From: Prochlorococcus sp. AG-412-I05
GTDB lineage: Bacteria; Cyanobacteriota; Cyanobacteriia; PCC-6307; Cyanobiaceae
DNA: 64,000 nucleotides
Direction of reading: 5' to 3'
Assembly (NCBI GenBank): GCA_003214855.1
Contig: QCLC01000004.1
Coordinates: forward strand, 32,809 to 96,808
Each line of letters begins with the position of its first letter. Within the stretch, counting starts at the first letter, position 1. Both the position numbers and the translations under genes were made by a program. The notes beneath the pieces were generated by a model. That model searched no databases and was not told the origin of the DNA. It saw nothing but the letters and a program-made list of their open reading frames with translations. This document shows, piece after piece, positions 9,222 to 18,397 of this stretch.

Positions 9222-10442
9222 TCATGGCGGATCCACCCATCGACCGTCATCCTTAATCAACTGGATCAAGGCATCTACACCCTCAGACTCAGAAACCTTG
9301 CGAATCTCATCTCTGCCCCGGTAGAGGGATATTACTCCTGGGCCTTTACCAACATAACCATAGTCAGCATCTGCCATCTCACCTGGTCCATTCACAATGC
9401 AACCCATCACCGCAATATCCAAACCAACAAGATGGGATGTGGAATCGCGCACTTTCTGAACAACCTCTTCAAGGTTGAACAATGTACGGCCACAACTTGG
9501 GCAGCTGATGTACTCGACCATCGTTTTGCGCAGCCCGATGGATTGAAGAATCGAGTAACAAACTGGAATTTCTTTCTCAGGCGCCTCGGTCAATGAAACT
9601 CGGATGGTATCGCCTAGACCTTCTGCTAAAAGCGTTGCGATGCCCGCTGTACTTTTAATCCTTCCATAATCCCCATCACCAGCCTCGGTAACGCCCAAAT
9701 GAAGGGGATAATGAAAACCCTCTTGATCCATTGTGTCAGCCATCAATCGATAAGCCGCCAACATCACAGGAGCTCTAGAGGCCTTCATCGAAATCACGAT
9801 GTTATGAAAATCGAGCGCATCGCAAATTCGCACGAATTCCATTGCTGACTCAACCATCCCAAGAGGTGTATCTCCATAGGCAAAGAGCATGCGTTCAGCA
9901 AGCGAACCATGATTCACGCCAATACGAAGGGCTTTGTCTTGCTGCTTGAGAAGGGTGACAAGCGGTTCGAAATTCTCGGAAATGCGTTCTCTGATAGAAG
10001 CAATCTCTTCGCTGCTGAACTCTGTTCGATTTGGATCAGCTTTATCAAACACGAAAAGGCCTGGATTGATCCTCACCTTGTCAACATGGTTTGCCACCTC
10101 AAGGGCAATTTTCATGCCGTTGTGATGAACGTCAGCCACCAGTGGTACTGGCTGATAAGTCTGTTTAAGGCGTTTGCAAATCTCCCCGACAGCCTTGGCA
10201 TGACCGAGAGATGGAACCGTTAGGCGAACAATTTCACAACCAACTTCATGCAAGCGACGAATGCCTGCTGTTGAACCCTCCACGTCAAGGGTGTCCTCGT
10301 TGATCATCGACTGCACCCTGACAGGATGATCACTACCAATCAAGACACCTCCTACGTTGACAGTGCGCGTTACACGTCGGTGGATCTGGGTGTCGTATCT
10401 CCTGGATGTGCTGATTTGAGACTCGGCCATGGTTGCGCTCAT
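9222..10442 (-). CDS. ispG: 4-hydroxy-3-methylbut-2-enyl-diphosphate synthase (IspG/GcpE)
   Basis: It converts MEcPP to HMBPP in the MEP isoprenoid pathway, using a 4Fe-4S cluster; in cyanobacteria the reductant is ferredoxin. The N-terminal TIM barrel includes [11 protein letters not shown] and VADVHHNG, and the cluster ligands lie in [10 protein letters not shown] and CIVNGPGE. About 400 residues is normal. The frame extends upstream to a TTG at 10490 that overlaps the end of the uracil-DNA glycosylase gene by 4 nt. ATG at 10442 is my choice, because the extra residues ([12 protein letters not shown]) do not look conserved. It is downstream of, and probably cotranscribed with, the glycosylase gene. 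Confidence 0.95.
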   Translation of the reverse strand: MSATMAESQISTSRRYDTQIHRRVTRTVNVGGVLIGSDHPVRVQSMINEDTLDVEGSTAGIRRLHEVGCEIVRLTVPSLGHAKAVGEICKRLKQTYQPVPLVADVHHNGMKIALEVANHVDKVRINPGLFVFDKADPNRTEFSSEEIASIRERISENFEPLVTLLKQQDKALRIGVNHGSLAERMLFAYGDTPLGMVESAMEFVRICDALDFHNIVISMKASRAPVMLAAYRLMADTMDQEGFHYPLHLGVTEAGDGDYGRIKSTAGIATLLAEGLGDTIRVSLTEAPEKEIPVCYSILQSIGLRKTMVEYISCPSCGRTLFNLEEVVQKVRDSTSHLVGLDIAVMGCIVNGPGEMADADYGYVGKGPGVISLYRGRDEIRKVSESEGVDALIQLIKDDGRWVDPP

Positions 10443-10486
10443 GGCAGTTGGTGGTTGGCTAAATCCAACACTGGCACAAAGGCATG

Positions 10487-11038
10487 TCAATCAACATTAC
10501 TAAGCCTATGGCGAATGCTCATCAAATCTCCTCTGGTCAGCGCAATAGGGGCACCATCTACTGGAGATGGGTTGCGAAGAAGGTAGGCAGGATGCAAAAG
10601 CGGCATCAATAAACGGCCTTGCCAATGCTGCCATTGCCCACGAAGACGGGTAATTCCTCCCTTGATGCCAAGGATGGCTTCGACTGCTGTCGAGCCAGCC
10701 AAAGCAATCACGTAGGGATCAACCAACTCAATCTGTTGTTGCAACCAGGGACGGCAAGAAGCAATCTCCGCAAGTGTCGGTCGCCGATTCTTAGGGGGCC
10801 GGCATTTCACAACATTGCAGATGTAGGCTTCAGTTTGAGGGTCAAGGCCAACACTCTCCATCAAACGATCTATGAGTTGCCCAGAACGTCCTACAAAGGG
10901 CTTCCCTAGCTCATCCTCGCGAGCGCCTGGCGCTTCCCCGATCACCATCAAAGAGGCCTGTGGGTTTCCACGACTCACAACAATCTGAGGCTGGTTAACA
11001 GGCAAGTCACAGGAACCACAGCCATTAGTGCGCTCCAT
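10487..11038 (-). CDS. uracil-DNA glycosylase, family 4 (4Fe-4S)
   Basis: It removes uracil from DNA to start base-excision repair. Residues typical of family 4/5 are present: the uracil-binding [20 protein letters not shown] motif, the C-N-V-V-K-C-R-P-P block, and a C-terminal LLHPAYLLR. Four Cys suitable for a 4Fe-4S cluster are visible: the N-terminal GCGSC pair, then the CNVVKC and SCRPW cysteines. ATG at 11038 was preferred over the TTG at 11062. The stop overlaps the possible TTG start of ispG (AATGTTGATTGA), suggesting cotranscription. Confidence 0.88.
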   Translation of the reverse strand: MERTNGCGSCDLPVNQPQIVVSRGNPQASLMVIGEAPGAREDELGKPFVGRSGQLIDRLMESVGLDPQTEAYICNVVKCRPPKNRRPTLAEIASCRPWLQQQIELVDPYVIALAGSTAVEAILGIKGGITRLRGQWQHWQGRLLMPLLHPAYLLRNPSPVDGAPIALTRGDLMSIRHRLSNVD

Positions 11039-11346
11039 ATGAGCCCCATAGACATGGGTCAAACCTTGTGATTTTTATTTTAATTAATTGCGAACAGCTG
11101 CAACGTCTCTCTGATGGAAAGCATCGACTTGCGTTGAGGAGATCTAGGCGAATTCAGACTCAAAAACCCTGAAGAGTCTCCAAAAACTAGCTCTAGGCAA
11201 GATCGATTGACCTTCAAGGACAGTTGTTGTGCGACCCAAGTCAACCATGAGCTTTAAAAAGCCAAATGAATGAAGTTGGTTGTCCATGTCAGAGCATCAG
11301 GCAAGATGATGTCCTTACGGGCATCCCGCAAGGGGATGCGGCACCA

Positions 11347-12525
11347 ATGCCACTCCCGCCTCATCTTTCCGACCGAGTCGTTGCCCTTCAGCCCTCACTC
11401 ACACTGGCAATCAGTGCTCGAGCAAAGGCCCTTCAGCAAGAAGGCCGTGACATCTGCAGCCTGAGTGCTGGTGAGCCGGATTTCAATACTCCTGAATTCA
11501 TCATTGATGCCACTGTGAAGGCACTCCGTGATGGCATCACCCGTTATGGCCCTGCCGCCGGAGATCCCGAACTCCGTGAGGCAATCGCCACCAAGCTCAG
11601 CAAAGAAAACACTGTGCCAACCAATGCAAAGCAAGTGTTGGTGACAAATGGAGGCAAGCAAGCAATCTTTAACTTGTTTCAGGTGATCCTCAATCCGGGC
11701 GATGAAGTTTTAATCCCTGCTCCTTATTGGCTGAGTTATCCAGAAATGGCCCGCTTAGCTGGTGCCAAGGTGACAACACTTCCCTCCACTCCAGAAAACG
11801 GTTTCTGCCTAGATCTCAACAACCTAGAAGCCTCCATCGGCCCTAAAACCCGTCTTTTAATACTGAATTCCCCTGGCAACCCAACCGGCCGTGTGATGGC
11901 ACGGTGGGAGCTGGAAACTTTGGCTGATCTGCTGAGAGATCATCCTCAGATCCTGGTCATGAGTGATGAGATCTACGAGTTCATTCTTGAAGAAGGGCAA
12001 CAGCATCACAGCTTCTCGGCCATAGCACCAGATCTTTCAAACAGAACCTTCATCGTTAACGGCTTTGCCAAGGGCTGGGCAATGACCGGTTGGCGTTTGG
12101 GTTATCTAGCCGGCCCCGCTGAGGCTGTAAAAGCTGCTACTGCCCTCCAAAGCCAGAGCACGAGCAATGTCTGCAGTTTCGCTCAGCGTGGAGCCTTGGC
12201 CGCGCTGCAAGGCACAAGGGAGTGTGTGAAAAAGATGGTCAAAAGCTACAACACCCGTCGCGAACTCCTCACCTCTGGCTTGCTTAGCCTTGAGGGAATG
12301 AGCCTCGTTCCTCCAAAAGGTGCCTTTTACGCCTTTCCAAAACTCCCACCTGAAAGCCTCGACTCAGTAAGTTTCTGTCAGCAAGCTCTTGAAAACTATG
12401 GGCTTGCGATGGTTCCAGGTGCCGCATTCGGAGACGACAGTTGCGTACGCCTAACCTGTGCGGTTTCGCCAGAAACAATTTGCGATGGACTAGAACGTCT
12501 CCGCAAAGCGCTCCAACAGAGCTGA
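11347..12525 (+). CDS. aspC: aspartate aminotransferase (class I/II PLP enzyme)
   Basis: It transfers the amino group between aspartate and 2-oxoglutarate (or a related prephenate/aspartate pair). The fold-type I pattern is clear: LSAGEPDFNTPE near the N-terminus, ILNSPGNPTGRV, the MSDEIYE motif, and the PLP lysine in NGFAKGWAMTGWRLGY. The length from ATG 11347 (392 aa) is typical of the Ib subfamily. The frame is open to 11266, but those 27 residues (EVGCPCQSIRQDD) are not family-like. The gene is followed after 23 bp by phnD on the same strand. Confidence 0.92.
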   Translation: MPLPPHLSDRVVALQPSLTLAISARAKALQQEGRDICSLSAGEPDFNTPEFIIDATVKALRDGITRYGPAAGDPELREAIATKLSKENTVPTNAKQVLVTNGGKQAIFNLFQVILNPGDEVLIPAPYWLSYPEMARLAGAKVTTLPSTPENGFCLDLNNLEASIGPKTRLLILNSPGNPTGRVMARWELETLADLLRDHPQILVMSDEIYEFILEEGQQHHSFSAIAPDLSNRTFIVNGFAKGWAMTGWRLGYLAGPAEAVKAATALQSQSTSNVCSFAQRGALAALQGTRECVKKMVKSYNTRRELLTSGLLSLEGMSLVPPKGAFYAFPKLPPESLDSVSFCQQALENYGLAMVPGAAFGDDSCVRLTCAVSPETICDGLERLRKALQQS

Positions 12526-12548
12526 ACAAAAAACGCAACAAAGACAAC

Positions 12549-13448
12549 ATGCCTTCAAGACCAGATCGGGCGTTAGTCCTCACTGCATTGATCTGCTTCT
12601 TTGGGTTGCAGAGCTGCACTAATCAAACTAAGCAGACACTTCGTATTGGGGCAATTCCCGATCAGAATCCTGAGAGATTGAACCGTTTATACGGCCTACT
12701 CTCGACTGAACTGAGCAAAGAATTAAATGTGCCCGTTCGTTACAAAGCAGTAACGAACTATCCAGCCGCAGTCAGTGCATTCCGCACCGATAGCCTAGAT
12801 CTTGTTTGGTTTGGAGGCCTAACAGGTGTACAAGCTAGGTTGCAGAAGCCAGGAGCAGAAGTTATCGCGCAAAGAGATATTGATGCCAAATTCACAAGTG
12901 TATTTATAGCCAATACAAAGAGCGGAATTAAACCATTAAAAAACAAGTCTGAGCTTCAGCAACTGAATGGGAAGCGGTTCACTTTCGGCTCCGAAAGTTC
13001 CACCTCTGGAAGATTAATGCCTCAGCATTTCCTTCAGCAAGCAGGTGTGCAAATGAATGATTTTTCTGGAGGCAAACCAGGTTTCAGTGGCAGTCATGAT
13101 GCAACAATTGCTTTGGTACAAAGTGGTTCTTTTGATGCTGGTGCCCTGAATGAAAGTGTATGGAAATCGGCTCGAAAAAATGGTCGTATTGATCCAGCCA
13201 AAGTGAAAGTGATTTGGAGGACTCCCCCGTATGCCGACTATCACTGGCTAGCACAACCCAATCTCGATAAAAAGTTTGGTGATGGTTTCACTGAAAAACT
13301 AAAGTATACTCTAACTGGGCTAAAGAAAAGTTCAAAATCACAAGCAAAAATACTTGAACTTTTTGGGGCAAGTAGTTTTGTAGATGCAGACCAAAATCAA
13401 TACATAACAATCGAGACAATAGGTCGACAACTAGGAAAGATTCAGTGA
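12549..13448 (+). CDS. phnD: phosphate/phosphonate ABC transporter, periplasmic binding lipoprotein
   Basis: The substrate-binding component of a PhnCDE-type importer. The N-terminus is a lipoprotein signal peptide ending in a lipobox (ICFFGLQSC, Cys about residue 22). The mature domain begins LRIGAIPDQNPE and continues with the PhnD-type pocket region (SDSLDLVWFGGLTG in essence, then FGSESSTSGRLMP and GSHDATIALVQSG). The frame is open further upstream, but ATG 12549 places the signal peptide at the N-terminus. phnD and phnC share GTGA at 13445-13448, so translation is coupled. No C-P lyase or phosphite dehydrogenase gene is in the window, so the substrate (phosphonate, phosphite or phosphate) cannot be told. 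Confidence 0.9.
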   Translation: MPSRPDRALVLTALICFFGLQSCTNQTKQTLRIGAIPDQNPERLNRLYGLLSTELSKELNVPVRYKAVTNYPAAVSAFRTDSLDLVWFGGLTGVQARLQKPGAEVIAQRDIDAKFTSVFIANTKSGIKPLKNKSELQQLNGKRFTFGSESSTSGRLMPQHFLQQAGVQMNDFSGGKPGFSGSHDATIALVQSGSFDAGALNESVWKSARKNGRIDPAKVKVIWRTPPYADYHWLAQPNLDKKFGDGFTEKLKYTLTGLKKSSKSQAKILELFGASSFVDADQNQYITIETIGRQLGKIQ

Positions 13449-14188
13449 GAAGATTGCTTGAAATAAAGGGCGTATTTGTTCACAGCATTAGAGGGAATCG
13501 GCTTAATGATATCAACCTTAGCATTTCTTCTGGAGAGCGTGTTGCACTTGTAGGTAGCAACGGATCAGGAAAAAGTAGCTTATTAGCGGTTGCCAACGGA
13601 ACTCTTCTTCCTGATTTAGGGAAGGTAATTTGGAAGGATTATTCAACTTCAAACTTAGGGCAACGTCAACGAAAAGAAATAGGGACCCTATGGCAAGATC
13701 TTCGCCTTGTAGAAGAGCTAAACGTTGCACAAAACATCAACTGTGGTGCTTTAGCTAACAGAAATTTACTATGGTCTCTAGCTAATTTACTCAAGCCAAT
13801 CGAATTAAATGCCTGCAGTGAATGTCTTCAAAAAGTAGGTCTTTCAACGAGCATCCTTTCTGCAATGGTAAGCGAACTCTCGGGAGGACAGCGACAGCGA
13901 GTGGCAATAGCACGCCTCTTACGTCAAAAACCAGAACTCATTCTCGCTGATGAACCTTTATTCAGTCTCGATCCAATCCTTGCAGAGGAAATCCTCCATC
14001 TTTTCTTGGACAACACGATGACTAGTGATATGGGCGAAGAAAGAACCCTTTTGATGAGCCTGCATCAACCTTCCTTTTTTCGGCACTTTGACAGGGTAAT
14101 CGCACTTAAGTCTGGGAGAGTTGTCTTTGATCAACCTTCTGAATGTCTTGATGATGAAGCCTTAGCCTTGATCTACGGATCTGCATGA
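13445..14188 (+). CDS. phnC: phosphonate-type ABC transporter, ATP-binding protein
   Basis: The ATPase subunit of the importer. Walker A is GSNGSGKSS (about residue 37), the signature is ELSGGQRQRVAIARLL, and Walker B is LILADEPLFSLDP. The H-loop histidine is in MSLHQPSFF. The start GTG overlaps the phnD stop by 4 nt, and its own stop overlaps the phnE ATG by 4 nt (ATGA at 14185-14188). The three genes are therefore one translationally coupled unit. The length (247 aa) is normal. Confidence 0.92.
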   Translation: MRRLLEIKGVFVHSIRGNRLNDINLSISSGERVALVGSNGSGKSSLLAVANGTLLPDLGKVIWKDYSTSNLGQRQRKEIGTLWQDLRLVEELNVAQNINCGALANRNLLWSLANLLKPIELNACSECLQKVGLSTSILSAMVSELSGGQRQRVAIARLLRQKPELILADEPLFSLDPILAEEILHLFLDNTMTSDMGEERTLLMSLHQPSFFRHFDRVIALKSGRVVFDQPSECLDDEALALIYGSA

Positions 14189-15750
14189 GTCGCCTCAGTC
14201 CAACTCCTCCAATCCTGAGCCTTTTGCCAGCACTGGCTTTATTGCCTGTACTTATTTCTATCCTCATAAGTTTTCACAATGGTGGAGCCACTCTCCTATG
14301 GGAGTTTATTTGCGCTGCCGTTCATCCATCTATTCAAGCAGAGGTCGTTCAAAGTGCATTTAGAGGAATACAGATCACTTTCTCAACAGCTCTTCTTAGC
14401 TGGTCACTAAGTTCAATTTTTGGAATTTGTCTTGGCATAGCCAGCGCCAGGGTGGTATGGGAGACCTTTTTAGGTAAAAGCTGGCCAGCAACTGTAATTC
14501 GCAGACTTTTGGCAATCCCGCGCTCAATTCATGAACTGCTCTGGGGTTTGTTGTTACTTCAAATGGTTGGGCTGAGCCCTTGGGTAGCTATTGTTGCAAT
14601 CGTCATTCCTTACACCTCACTTGTTGCACGAGTCGTCAGCGATCAACTTGACACCAAGGATCGTCGAGCCCTAAAGGGCTTAAAACAGGCTGGGGCGGGC
14701 TCCTCTTCCGCCTTGATTACAGCTCTTGGCCCTGCGATGGGGCCTGTCTTATTGAGTTATGTCGGATATCGACTTGAATGTGCATTAAGAGGTGCAACCG
14801 TGTTGGGGGTTTTTGGATTGGGTGGTATTGGCACTGACCTTCAACTTGCACTTCAATCTCTTCAATTCCATGACGTATGGACAGCTTTATGGTTACTGGC
14901 AGCAGTCATGTTTAGTCTTGAGCAGATATTAAGTTTGATACGTGGATATTTCAAATTATCGAAAAATGGGATTTGGCAAATTACCACAATATTGATTGTC
15001 TTATTGATTCTATGCGCACTAAGTATTCCCTGGCTAAATGCAGTTGATATTGATCTAGGAGAACCTCTTCACTGGAGCCCCCTTCCACTACCAACTTTTT
15101 ATGAGCTAATAGATGCTATTCACACTCTCCCATGGATCCAATTAATCAGCAGCACGATGCTGCTAACAGTGTTAGCAGCAGGAATCGCTATCGGAACACC
15201 GCCACTAGCAATGATGCTTTGGCCAAGCCAACTGGGAATAGCAATACAAAGAATCATCTGGGGACTGCTAAGACTGATGCCAACCCCTCTTACTGCTCTA
15301 TTTTTGATGCTCTTCAGCAAACCTAGTCTGGCTGTTGCTGCTCTTGCACTTGGAGCCCACAACATTGGAGTGATGGGTCGCCTCTTAAAAGAAGGCCTTG
15401 ACCAACAAAGCGACAACCACTTGAAAGCCTTAAGCGCGGCTGGCGCCGGAACACGATCGGCTTGGCTCTATGGATGCTTTAGCGGCCAAAGCCGTAGCTA
15501 TTTAGCCTATGCCGCTTACAGAACTGACGTGATTTTGCGTGAAACCGTGGTAGTTGGCATGGTTGGAGGTACTGGACTGGGTTGGCAGTTAATTGAATCT
15601 CTTGGTTCGTTCAACTGGGCACAGGTCATTGTTCTAATCGCGGTGTTCACAGCTCTGACCTTGATCGGAGAAGCGATCACTGATCGCTTGCGATATCACT
15701 GGACTGGTTCAACTAAAAAGCTACCTATGGTTGTAGACCTACAAAGCTGA
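14185..15750 (+). CDS. phnE: phosphonate-type ABC transporter permease, two fused permease domains
   Basis: At 521 residues the protein is about twice a single PhnE (~270 aa). It has two copies of the ABC-2/PhnE permease fold. The first EAA loop is near GLKQAGAGSSSALITALGP (about residues 170-190), and a second similar loop is near ALSAAGAGTRSAWLYGCF (about 410-430). Each is followed by a conserved R-x-A-T/E-V-L/V-G segment (LRGATVLGVFGLGG and LRETVVVGMVGGTG). About twelve membrane helices are likely. The fusion supplies both halves of the pore from one gene. It overlaps the phnC stop by 4 nt. Confidence 0.9.
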   Translation: MSRLSPTPPILSLLPALALLPVLISILISFHNGGATLLWEFICAAVHPSIQAEVVQSAFRGIQITFSTALLSWSLSSIFGICLGIASARVVWETFLGKSWPATVIRRLLAIPRSIHELLWGLLLLQMVGLSPWVAIVAIVIPYTSLVARVVSDQLDTKDRRALKGLKQAGAGSSSALITALGPAMGPVLLSYVGYRLECALRGATVLGVFGLGGIGTDLQLALQSLQFHDVWTALWLLAAVMFSLEQILSLIRGYFKLSKNGIWQITTILIVLLILCALSIPWLNAVDIDLGEPLHWSPLPLPTFYELIDAIHTLPWIQLISSTMLLTVLAAGIAIGTPPLAMMLWPSQLGIAIQRIIWGLLRLMPTPLTALFLMLFSKPSLAVAALALGAHNIGVMGRLLKEGLDQQSDNHLKALSAAGAGTRSAWLYGCFSGQSRSYLAYAAYRTDVILRETVVVGMVGGTGLGWQLIESLGSFNWAQVIVLIAVFTALTLIGEAITDRLRYHWTGSTKKLPMVVDLQS

Positions 15751-15772
15751 TCAGGTTCCACTTCTCGATGTA

Positions 15773-16450
15773 ATGGCCAATACATACAAGAGACTCGTTG
15801 TCATAGGTGACAGTGGTGTTTATGGATGGGGAGATCGAGAGGGGGGCGGATGGTGTGAACGTCTGCGATGCCAATGGATGAGCCTCCCTGATGCCCCAGT
15901 GGTCTACCAGCTTGGAATTCGTGGGGATGGACTGGAAAGTGTTGCCAAACGCTGGCAACAGGAATGGCAAAGTCGAGGCGAACTCCGTCGTCAGGTTCCT
16001 GATGCAGTTTTAGTGGCGGTGGGCCTCAATGACACAGCACGTATTGGACGCCCCGATGGCCGGCCACAACTCACGGCAGAGGCCTTTCGCTTTGGCCTGC
16101 AGCAAATGCTGACAGAGATGAAACACCTCACCAAGGTGATGGTGATGGGCCTCACTCCTGTCGATGAAGCTGTAATGCCATTTGCGCAATGCCTCTGGTA
16201 TTCAAACCAATCGGGGTCGGTTTATGAAGCTCAGCTTGAGGAAGCCTGTCTTGAGGTTGATGTGCCATTTCTGCCGTTGCACAACGCCATGCTCAATGAA
16301 CCTACCTGGCTCAGCTGGATCGAACCCGATGGTATCCATCTCAACTCAGAGGGACATGACTGGATCCACCAACGGGTGATGGCATGGACATCGATGCTGG
16401 AGTGGGCACAGCTCGAACAACTAACAAACATCACTCCTACGGTTGGCTGA
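15773..16450 (+). CDS. SGNH/GDSL-family hydrolase
   Basis: A 225-residue lipase/esterase-like hydrolase. SGNH blocks are visible: block I VVIGDSGVYGWGD with the catalytic Ser (about residue 14), block II GIRGDGLES with the oxyanion Gly, block III VAVGLNDTAR with Asn, and block V DGIHLNSEGHDW with Asp and His. There is no signal peptide, so it is probably cytoplasmic; the natural substrate is unknown. It starts 22 bp after phnE on the same strand and might be read through from it. The 5' end (MANTYKRLVVIGD) makes the start secure. Confidence 0.85.
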   Translation: MANTYKRLVVIGDSGVYGWGDREGGGWCERLRCQWMSLPDAPVVYQLGIRGDGLESVAKRWQQEWQSRGELRRQVPDAVLVAVGLNDTARIGRPDGRPQLTAEAFRFGLQQMLTEMKHLTKVMVMGLTPVDEAVMPFAQCLWYSNQSGSVYEAQLEEACLEVDVPFLPLHNAMLNEPTWLSWIEPDGIHLNSEGHDWIHQRVMAWTSMLEWAQLEQLTNITPTVG

Positions 16451-16523
16451 AATCATCCCTAAGGAATCCGATGTTCATCCTTTAGTTGGTTTACCAGCGT
16501 TGCAGAAAAGCAGAAAGTGAAGG

Positions 16524-17411
16524 ATGTCAATAGAAAGTCAAGTCATGGCGCAAACTTCTTGCAAAACCTTGAGGAGAAAGAGAGCAGAGTGGTCTAGGAA
16601 TCAACGTTCGCTTTCATTGCCCGAATCGATACAAAAACGCAATCAGGCTGTCGTTGAACACCTTGGATTGGCGCACCTTGCAGCAACTCGCCAAGCCACC
16701 CGTGGCGGAGAGGAACTAGATGATCTCATTCAAGAAGCAAGGCTGGGATTAATCATGGCGATGGAGAAATTCGATGCCAATCTTGGATTTAAAGTAAGTA
16801 GCTATGCAATGGCCCGTGCCAACGGCCAGATCCTCCATTTCCGCAGAGACAGAAGCCAGATTGTGAGAGTGCCCTGGCGACTGAGGGACCTATATACCCG
16901 CGGCATGAGACTCCAGCAGATGCAGCAAAATGATGGCTTAAAACCGCTCACCGAAGAGCAGCTGGCTGCACAATTAAATGTAAGTTCAGACCGCTGGCAT
17001 CAAGCTGCCGAAGCCATATGGCAGACACACCTTGTATCTCTGGATGCCAAAGAGACTTCAATAGGTGGCAATCATGTTGAGAAGAGAGTCCCATTATTGG
17101 AACTGCTCAAGTCACCAAAGCAGAAAGAACCAGATCTGCAACACCAATGGCTAAAAAAGGCTATTCAGCGTCTAACATCCCACCAGCAACACTTGCTTTA
17201 CGCCCATTACATCGATGACATCAGCTTGCGACAGTTGGCAAAGCGCGAAAAGATGAAGGAGAACAAGCTGCGAAGAGTTTTGCAAGGTTTAATTAAACAA
17301 CTTCAACTTTGGTCCACTAACAAATCTGATGAGCTCATTAAGCAGCCAAACCAAGCCAAGCGGCGATTGCGATGGCAAAAACAGCAGCAAAGCTTGTCTG
17401 TAAACCATTAA
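16524..17411 (+). CDS. alternative RNA polymerase sigma factor (sigma-70 family)
   Basis: A 295-residue sigma factor without region 1.1. Region 2 runs from about 45 to 125: ELDDLIQEARLGLIMAMEKF, then GFKVSSYAMARANGQILHF for -10 binding and melting, then RIVRVPWRL-like basic residues. Region 3 follows, and region 4 carries an HTH near ISLRQLAKREKMKENKLRRV (about 235-260). Divergence from SigA and the short length place it among group 2/3 alternative factors; the exact group is uncertain. The last 74 nt overlap antisense with the 3' end of the VTE6-like gene. Confidence 0.85.
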   Translation: MSIESQVMAQTSCKTLRRKRAEWSRNQRSLSLPESIQKRNQAVVEHLGLAHLAATRQATRGGEELDDLIQEARLGLIMAMEKFDANLGFKVSSYAMARANGQILHFRRDRSQIVRVPWRLRDLYTRGMRLQQMQQNDGLKPLTEEQLAAQLNVSSDRWHQAAEAIWQTHLVSLDAKETSIGGNHVEKRVPLLELLKSPKQKEPDLQHQWLKKAIQRLTSHQQHLLYAHYIDDISLRQLAKREKMKENKLRRVLQGLIKQLQLWSTNKSDELIKQPNQAKRRLRWQKQQQSLSVNH

Positions 17412-18093
17412 CAAGTTCATTACTCAGCCAACTAATTTTGTTCTGAGCAATTGCGCCTAAAAGGCTCTCCATAAGAGTGGCCAATAAGCCAATCAAAGCA
17501 ACCCAGATCGCCTGGAAACCAAAAGGCAACAGTGAGATGGAAACCATCACGAAGGTCATCAAAAGACTGCCAAGGGCACTTGCGAGAGTGCCCTCGAGAC
17601 TGATGGCGCCATCCGTACCAGCAGGTACAGAACGCAGCGTGGTGATGAGCACAGTGGTTCGGCCCCAACGTTTGCCTATCTCACTGCCGAAGGTGTCAGC
17701 AAGTTTCGCAGCAAAACTTGCTGCGAAACCGATCATCAACAAAGACTGGGAACCAAGGCCCAGTTTGATCAGGATTGCCACTACAGCACCAGTGGCTGCT
17801 GATCCCCAGACATTTTCAGGCCCACGCCTGCCACCACGTCCCTCAGCAAGGCCAGCGAGCTTCTTCTGGGCCATGCCAAGACGGGTGACCATCGATCCCA
17901 GCACGAGATAAATCACAACCGCAAGCCACCCACGCCAGCCAAGACACCCCCAGAGGATGGTGCCTAGTGCCCCGGCATGAATCCATCCGGCGGAAGTGAG
18001 TAATGGCAGCCTCTGGGCCAGTGCAATCAATAGAGCATTGAGAGCAAAAGCCCAGAGCCATTGAACCAGAGTCGGATTAGAAAAAAGCATCAA
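17338..18093 (-). CDS. DUF92 membrane protein, phytyl-phosphate kinase (VTE6) homologue
   Basis: A 251-residue integral membrane protein of the DUF92/TIGR00297 family. The Arabidopsis member VTE6 and its Synechocystis homologue act as phytyl-phosphate kinases in phytol recycling for tocopherol and chlorophyll. Conserved features are the FAASFAAKLADTFGSEIGKR loop (Lys/Asp-rich, between helices), RTTVLITTLRSVPAGTDGAI and LEGTLASALGSL. About six membrane helices are likely. The 3' end overlaps the sigma factor gene by 74 nt on the opposite strand, so the last 24 codons of each encode both proteins. Confidence 0.85.
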   Translation of the reverse strand: MMLFSNPTLVQWLWAFALNALLIALAQRLPLLTSAGWIHAGALGTILWGCLGWRGWLAVVIYLVLGSMVTRLGMAQKKLAGLAEGRGGRRGPENVWGSAATGAVVAILIKLGLGSQSLLMIGFAASFAAKLADTFGSEIGKRWGRTTVLITTLRSVPAGTDGAISLEGTLASALGSLLMTFVMVSISLLPFGFQAIWVALIGLLATLMESLLGAIAQNKISWLSNELVNGLQTSFAAVFAIAIAAWLGLAA

Positions 18094-18397
18094 CTTTGAT
18101 AGCTCTGCCTTGGGCCAGATTGGACAAGAGACAGCAAGCGTGGGCTATTGCTTGACGCTGCCTGGCAGACCAGAGCATGAAGCAGAAAAAACAGCCTACG
18201 GTTTTGATCTTCTCAATCACAGCATTGAGAAAATTATCACCTCAAAAGACTCTGCAGATAATCACTGAAGAAGGCCAAGCCCTCGAGTTAAAGGAAGCCG
18301 CTATGAAATTAAGATTTGCTTGAAAAAGACGCCGATAAGCGCTGACATTCGTGAGTAAAAACGCAGCCGCGTAGATCAAAAACAAGCCTGCAGGAAT
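18094..18397. other. intergenic stretch with a possible gene remnant
   Basis: A 303-bp gap between the start of the VTE6-like gene and the end of rsmE. On the + strand a TTG-led frame (18110-18268) reads like coding sequence (VGYCLTLPGRPEHEAEK, GFDLLNHSIEKIITSKD). After its TGA a +1 frame continues with EEGQALELKEAAMKLRFA. It may be a decayed small gene; no family is recognised. Confidence 0.25.

Noticed and set aside
17477..17911. 144-residue + strand ORF
   Set aside because: Lies wholly antisense to the VTE6-like CDS and has Pro/Arg/Ser-rich shadow composition.
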